Shown: positions 58,544 to 64,000 of the stretch, piece after piece
How positions within the stretch are numbered: the stretch's first letter is position 1
Layout: each line of letters opens with the position of its first letter
Origin: Codonopsis lanceolata
Taxonomy: Eukaryota; Streptophyta; Magnoliopsida; Asterales; Campanulaceae
Length of the DNA: 64,000 nucleotides
Direction of reading: 5' to 3'
Assembly (NCBI GenBank): GCA_013146195.2
Contig: CM028382.1
Location: 115,023,023 to 115,087,022 of the forward strand
The notes under the pieces: model-generated
The model's database searches: none
Seen by the model: the letters and a program-made list of their open reading frames with translations, nothing else
Told to the model about the DNA's origin: nothing
Position numbers and translations under genes: made by a program

Positions 58544-60051
58544 AGAATAACGATTATCAGAACAATGTGCAATGGCCCAATTCTGAAAAGGAAGGTCAAC
58601 CAAAAAATCTAAGGCAATCTGTCCACCAACTCCTTTAAATACCTCAAGCTTCTTCTCAAACAACTCAACTGTAGGCGCATAAGCACATTCTTTAAATTTT
58701 AAACAAATATTCTTGCGAAAGGAAGAACGCTTGCCACCACACATATCTTTCAAATTACGACAAAGATGAACCAAACAAAAAAAATGCTTAGAACTACCAA
58801 AAACATCCTGAATCGCTTGCATCAACCCAACATTTCGATCGATACAATAAGCACATCACGACCATTAACTCGCTTTTTTACTTTTGAAAGAAACCAATGC
58901 CAATTATCATAATTTTCTGAACTTACAACAGCAAAGGCAAATGGAAATAGTCCTATATAAAAACAAAAATGAAATATTCAAATTAGTAAAACAACAACTT
59001 TCACATCAAAACACATAGAAAACACAAACCAATATAAGTGTCACGTACAACTTACCTTGATTACCATCCTTTGCCGTGGCGGATAAGAGAGTTGACTTAC
59101 ATCGAGATTTCATAAATGTCCCGTCTACAAACAATATAGGCCGACAATAATTAAAACCATCCAAACATGCACGAAAACATATGAATAACCGGGTGAAACA
59201 TTTTGAAATGGAATCTGATTCAATAAATGCCAAACTGCCCGGATTACTCTTCTTCAAAGCTTCAACATACCACTGCAACTCATCAAACGATTCATCATAA
59301 CTACCAAATACCTTATTACGAGCAACCTCAACACTTCTCCATGCTGTCATATATGATATCTCAACCCCATAATGGATCCTAACATACTCAATTACATCCT
59401 TCGCGTATAATTTGGCCGACTCAACATTATCACAAATAAAATCAGAATTACATTATAACCCATCCTTTTTGATTTCTTAACTCCATCAATAAAAGAAACT
59501 TTGCAACCGCGTGTAAGATTGCACTTCTTTATAATTATAGAATTATCAACACTAGAAACAAAGACACTTGATGAACCAATCACATTTATCAATGAATTTA
59601 TTACCACAAACAACAAGAGTCTCTTACTCTCATTCCTAGCAAAAACATATTCAAATCCAAGTTTCATAGAATATTTCATAAGTTCAAGACGAAACTCTCT
59701 AATGCCACCTTTTAAATATTTGTCCGTATCCGGTGATAATCTCTTCCCCAACCAACCGATAACAAATTACTCGGAAGATGTAACAGAAAAAATCATAAGC
59801 GGGATAACTTTCATTATCAATTTCAAAGAAACCAACATCAATGATTTACTATTATGAGAAGAAGAAGCATCCAAACTACTCCCTAGGACCAAAATCACCC
59901 TTTGACTTATAAGAAGAAGAAGCATCCAAACTAATCCTAGAAGGACCAAAATCAACCTTGACCCCAAATCATTCTCTACACCATCAACAATTGCACCCAA
60001 AACATCAATAACATCTACCGAAATAACATAAATGCTTAGAATTTTACCCAA
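58544..60051 (-). pseudogene. MULE transposase, frameshifted, C-terminus in gap
   Basis: Reading leftward, an N-terminal MuDR-type region (59751-59400; EFRLELMKYSMKLGFEYVFA) comes first. After a frameshift come VIEYVRIHYGVEISYMTAWR and the start of the transposase domain (LFVDGTFMKSRCKSTLLSAT, AKDGNQG). A GTAAG-TATATAG intron (about 58956-59055) leads to LFPFAFAVVSSENYDNWHWF, then LIVS/DRNVGLMQAIQDVF with one base missing, FFCLVHLCRNL, and FQNWAIAH before the gap. The first catalytic Asp is in VDGT and the second in SDRN, where the frame is broken. The C-terminal zinc knuckle is not visible. The 5' part (60051-59767) includes a 45-bp internal duplication and a stop. It is the only Mutator transposase in the window. 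Confidence 0.92.
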
Positions 60052-60429
60052 AGACCAACATATTCAAAAAATCTTCATCATTTGATAAAATACAATTTTG
60101 ATGAGGTCCAAGAGAATATCTCAATCTCAAAGTTTCAACATTAATGCAATATTTGCTTGTAATTGATAACAAAGAAATCGAAAACTCAAAACCATCTCAG
60201 AACCCTTTTCACAATTGTCTCTCCCCTAAATTTCAAAGAAAATCATAACACCGGACTCCATTAACAATAAGATCCTCTTGCTTGCTCAACTGCTACATAA
60301 GGAAACAAAATCATTTATGATCAAGGAGAAAGGTGAAAGTGAAGATATACACACTTTGCACAATTCTAAATAAATCTATCACTTAGAAAATGTTCCCCAA
60401 TAATATATTTATAGTCTTAAAGCCTCAAT

Positions 60430-60785
60430 CTCAATCGCAAGCCATTATGCAGAACAAATCAATACGTAAAACTCGATGCCAAGACAAGCTCAACTTTAAT
60501 TTGATAGCAATATGCGCACCAACTTTAATGTAGAAAGTCGATGCCAAGACCGGCATCGATGTATTTGATGCTATTTTGACGACCAAAATCAATAAACAAA
60601 CTCGATGCCAAACCTCGCATCGGATGAATTTGACAAGATATGCAAAGCAAGCATTAATTTCAGAAACTCGATGCCAAGCCTCGCATCGATGCATTTGACA
60701 AGATTTTCGAGGACCAAAATCAATCCGAAACTCGATCACGTAAAACAAAATCAATCCTAAACTATAATGCCAAGCCCGGCATCAA
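60430..60785. repeat. GATGCC minisatellite, CG-type units
   Basis: About five units with AAACTCGATGCCAAGCC, (C/G)GCATCGATGCATTTGACA and GAGGACCAAAATCAATC, the reverse complement of the 5455-7330 units. They carry the CGATGCC variant that typifies the centre of that array. Confidence 0.9.
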
Positions 60786-61136
60786 GAAACCTAAGGCATA
60801 TAATTGAGAATGAAAGAATTTTTAAAGGGACATACCTTTCAATTGAATTGCTGGAATTTCTACGAAATCGTCAATGCAAAATTTTGGGGACGAGGTCAAG
60901 ACTGCTCACAAGAAAGAGAAAGGCTTAACCACACGGCGACGTGAGAAGCAGGCATAAACGAAATGAAGCTATGAACGCGGGTGGGCCGGGAGAAGACGAT
61001 GCACTTTTTCCCCGATACATTTAAATAAAGGGCAGAACGCAATTTGCCCTAAAATTGTATCTAAAAGAAATGTCTAAAAATACCTGGATTTATTTGAAAA
61101 CATGTTTTAAAAGTTGTACCGGCTTGTAATTTTTCC

Positions 61137-62063
61137 TAAATAAAATCCAAACAAGACCTCTGCATGCAGCTCATATTTTATTTGTAATCAAGAGGGGAAC
61201 ATGAACACTGCTATCTATGCTACAATGAATTTAATTTTCTTTCATCATGCAGAGGGTATCGTGACCCAACAACAGTATATTCTGTTTCTAAATGGCTAGA
61301 TCCTGCAATTTGTAAATAAAACATTTCATTCAATCAAGAACGGGATGCCCCGAAGTAACAGACCCTCAAAGCGTAACGAGGTTTATGATGATATCCACTC
61401 GAATCCCATTCAATTGATACACCGAACGGGCATCTTAGTACCAAAAGGTTATGCCGCGATGTCATCGAGGTTTTCCATGGCCACAGTGTGGTCACCTCCA
61501 CTTCTTGAGGCAAAGCAGCACACATCATATAGAACCCAACTCGACTCATTGTCCAATTACTTAGGGTTGGCTAACATTTGAAGCATATCCTGCATGTGAG
61601 CATGTCATTCTGTTCTTCAACGAAGCAAGAGATCCAATGCAAAATCATCAGACTGGCCAATCTGACAATCCAATGACGCCAGAGCTACGTGTCATGAGAT
61701 ACAAGATTTTAATAGCAAATATACCCCGAAGGAACATGATATACAAATCAAACAAGGGGAACTAGAATCGTCCACAATCCACATAACAAAAGAGTGAGCT
61801 TAATATGACCAAGCTGATGAGTGATGGTTATGATCATTTAAGTCTTGACAATATTTGAAGGGCCTCCAAAACTTCAAACAGGTACACAATTTAGATATAA
61901 ATTCACTAACCAAAGTCCATATTATCTCTTCAAATTTCCTTTATGCATGTACAAAGACAAACATTTACAAGGCATTGAGATACAGTTTCAAAACCTTCTG
62001 CTCTCTTTCTCCCCCTCAAAAAATAAACAAGAACATATCCAAATCGAAAAAAAGAAAGTCAAG
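61137..62063. other. Spacer and 3' region of the EEP gene
   Basis: The part next to 62064 should be the 3' untranslated region of the minus-strand gene. Short overlapping frames at 61334-61581 on both strands are of unusual, balanced composition but contain no motif I recognise. Confidence 0.4.
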
Positions 62064-63306
62064 TTATCTATCTAATGTTTGCATTCTCCATATTCCCTTT
62101 GATGGATTAGAGTTTGTTAGCTTTACAACTTTTTGTTTTGGTTGACACCGCTTCCTATTTGCAATATGTTGCAGGCTGCTATCGACCTTTGTTACTTCAA
62201 CTTTTACTATATGATGATCAGAAGTCCCTTTTGAAGACAAAACTGAATATGATCCCGGAACAAACTTGTATGGTGAATCCGGTGATACTAGAATGTAATC
62301 TACACGCGTTCCATACTTGCATGTCCCCTGCACATCTGCATCATACAAATTAAGATCAGAGGTCTATTAGAAACCGTATTTCATTTCTATTTAAATTCTT
62401 GTTTAGATTTAGGTCTGCAAACGAGCACAGGTTGACCTTTACTCTTTTATTTTTTAATCAAGGTTGAGTTCTACTAGACCCAAGAACCCTATGTTCAAGC
62501 TTGACTTGATTACTTCACAAACGATCTATAATTAAGCGAGCCAAACTCAAACTTTACTTGAGCCCAAGTCAGATATGTAGTTGTGATATCGAGCTTATAC
62601 AAGCCAAACCAAGTAGAGATCTTCTATAGTTGAGCCTAGACTCATGTTCTTTCTAATCTTGAACACCATGCAAGTCAATCCAGCTCGGTTTATTAAACAA
62701 CCTTCTTTAAGAGCAAATTGTATATTTACAAACTCTATGTCGGCATCTTTTTCCTCTCCTAGTTTCAATATTTCTATTCATTAGGAGCTAATCAATATGT
62801 ATACAAGTTTGTGTTATATGAAAGATGGAAGAAAAAAGAACAGATTAACAAAACAATGAAGTACACAGGGAAAGGGTTTCATACTTTGTCCCTTGGCAAT
62901 TATAACTACAGACTCGCATTCCCCTGCAAAATCCTTGGCATCTGCATATTGTTTACTTTTTAAGTACTTCATCACCTCCACCTTTGGTTTCGGCTTTCCC
63001 ATCTCTTCGTGATACTGTAAAGATAAAATTGATCTCATTTGAAAGTGCTAATTTGCCTGAGTGATTATAAATCCAATGCTCAAATTAAGTGCATTTACCT
63101 TTACAATATCTGTCCATCTTTCTGGTGAGTAATCTGTTTCATCAAGAGCATTGAGTCCTCCTGCTAAGATGTGTGGTTTGTCATTAGACTCGATTATTGC
63201 ACTTATCTGTTTCATTCGCCAGTTCTCGTCAAGATGATCTAGGAGGGTGCAGTGAAAATCGACTTCGCCTGTCTGGGGAACATCAATTGTCGCCTTCAAC
63301 ACGTTC
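62064..63306 (-). CDS. Endonuclease/exonuclease/phosphatase-fold protein (3' part)
   Basis: Three exons join in phase: 63099-63306 (after GATGCAG), 62885-63014 (after TTTACAG) and 62064-62335 (after GATGCAG), with donors GTAAAT and GTATGA. The translation includes NVLKATIDVPQTGEVDFHC, LDHLDENWRMKQISAII, HILAGGLNALDETDYSPERW, DAKDFAGECESVVIIAKG, KYGTRVDYILVSPDSPY and SSKGTSDHHIVKVEV. This is the C-terminal half of the DNase I-like (EEP) superfamily. ILAGGLNALDETDY corresponds to the metal-binding GDFN region, with L replacing F, and SDHHIV carries the catalytic Asp-His pair. Plants have a conserved, poorly characterised family with these words. The substrate is unknown (nucleic acid or phosphate ester). 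The N-terminal exons lie beyond the right edge. Splice sites are intact and no disabling change is seen. Confidence 0.9.
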
Positions 63307-63964
63307 CTGCATCGTATTCAGAGAGTACATGTCAATTTTGTTTGATATTTTATTTTTTTGTAGAAAGCAAGAGATGAACAGAAAATAGGCATGGGCCCTA
63401 TCTCTGTGAGTGAAGTTTTCGGGATATTCAATTTCTCTCCACTTGAATTGCTCCTTTCTGATCTAATTATTCAGCAGCTGCATCAAATGATCGACAATGT
63501 TTTTCACCCCCTCATGATCAAGATAGGGACTAGTGTAACGTGTTCAGAATTGACCGTTTTCTGTAGCCATCGACTGCTGCTAACGTTTGTGAGCTGTAGC
63601 ACTTAGTTCCGGAGTTTTTATATTGTTGGAATATTTCAAACAGGAAAACTCACAAGATTCAATCCTTTTATCTGTTTTAGGATTCAACAATTATAGTCAG
63701 GAAACCAGTTCAGCATTTCATAAAGAAGCATTTGTTTTTCTAGGAAGAATGCTGTCAAAGCCTGTAGAGTTAATACATGACCTTTAGTGTTAGGCAGTTA
63801 GGCTTAGGCCCGTGAACAAGTTTGGGCGCACTTAATGTATAAATTCTGGAAAAAATAAAAGAAATTATTAGGTAATGATTTCTGAACAATTGTCAGAGGA
63901 ACAACTCAGATGATAACCTAAACAAGTATTAGGTGAAAATTTGCACCTCAGCATACAGCTGTTC
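63307..63964 (-). other. Intron of the EEP gene
   Basis: No upstream exon matching the family (the GNAILSRWP region expected next) could be found before the window ends, so this stretch is read as intron. The plus-strand frame at 63391-63606 has no recognisable content. Confidence 0.5.
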
Positions 63965-64000
63965 AAAACTATGACAACCCACTTTGCTCTAAACAGAAGA

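Larger units (their letters stand above)
58544..61136 (-). mobile_element. Transposase-bearing MULE of the GATGCC family (left end in gap)
   Basis: The right end, inverted, reads GGAAAAATTACAAGCCGGTA, then AACATGTTTTCAAATAAATC, and matches the left end at 3342 for about 90 bp. Between it and the transposase is the same 69-bp-type minisatellite (60430-60785). The right flank TAAATAAAA (61137-61145) would be one TSD copy; its partner is not visible to the left. It is probably the decayed relative of the autonomous parent of the other three elements. Confidence 0.82.

Noticed and set aside
1..64000. tRNA, rRNA or snRNA genes
   Set aside because: I scanned for GGTTCGAATCC-type T-arm boxes with partners and found only isolated matches (for example near 19373 and 34115) without A boxes or acceptor pairing. 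No rRNA or U-snRNA wording was seen.

Overview
This is nuclear DNA of a flowering plant, most likely a eudicot. It is AT-rich, gene-poor and full of transposons. Genes have GT-AG introns, there are Stowaway and Tourist-type MITEs, and a Ty1/copia element is primed by initiator tRNA-Met. An intact VAPYRIN-type gene suggests a host of arbuscular mycorrhizal fungi, because plants without that symbiosis usually lack the gene. I cannot name the species.

Convincing genes are few. Two histone H2A.X genes lie on the minus strand (1997-2922 and 10625-11146), each with one intron at the same codon and a C-terminal SQEF. A single-exon VAPYRIN-like gene lies at 20900-22309 (minus). The last three visible exons of an endonuclease/exonuclease/phosphatase-fold gene lie at 62064-63306 (minus); the gene continues past the right edge. 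Fragments and pseudogenes include a DRB double-stranded-RNA-binding gene (56576-58120), one GT47 (ARAD-like) exon (54891-55301), a PIF/Harbinger transposase (44146-44825) and a MULE transposase (58544-60051) cut by a 100-base assembly gap.

The rest is mostly transposons. The most striking set is one Mutator-like (MULE) family seen four times: 3342-7455, 16021-17277, 51259-53054, and a transposase-bearing copy ending at 61136. The copies share two distinguishable terminal types, 9-10 bp target-site duplications (TSDs) where both ends are visible, and an internal minisatellite of about 69 bp whose unit is a GATGCC...GGCATC hairpin. Two copies carry pieces of host genes. The first has ATL-like, farnesyl diphosphate synthase and Ulp1-protease pieces. 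The third has exon 1 of an ABCG32-like transporter with its splice donor.

Other elements with defined ends are a second MULE type next to the downstream H2A.X promoter (11388-12768), a long-TIR element (34998-37124), a short TIR element (38301-39007), four Stowaway-type MITEs or remnants (1271-1441, 1632-1742, 7549-7805, 50475-50732), a Tourist-like MITE (23277-23660), a 5.7-kb copia element with nearly identical LTRs and broken coding frames (24301-30010), and a 1.76-kb solo LTR (47205-48968). Long stretches (about 12.8-15.4 kb, 30.5-35.0 kb, 48.97-50.47 kb and 53.1-54.9 kb) show no gene I can support.

The genes do not form a pathway. They are independent plant genes separated by layers of transposon insertion, and the organising theme is the MULE family with its captured sequences and shared hairpin repeats.
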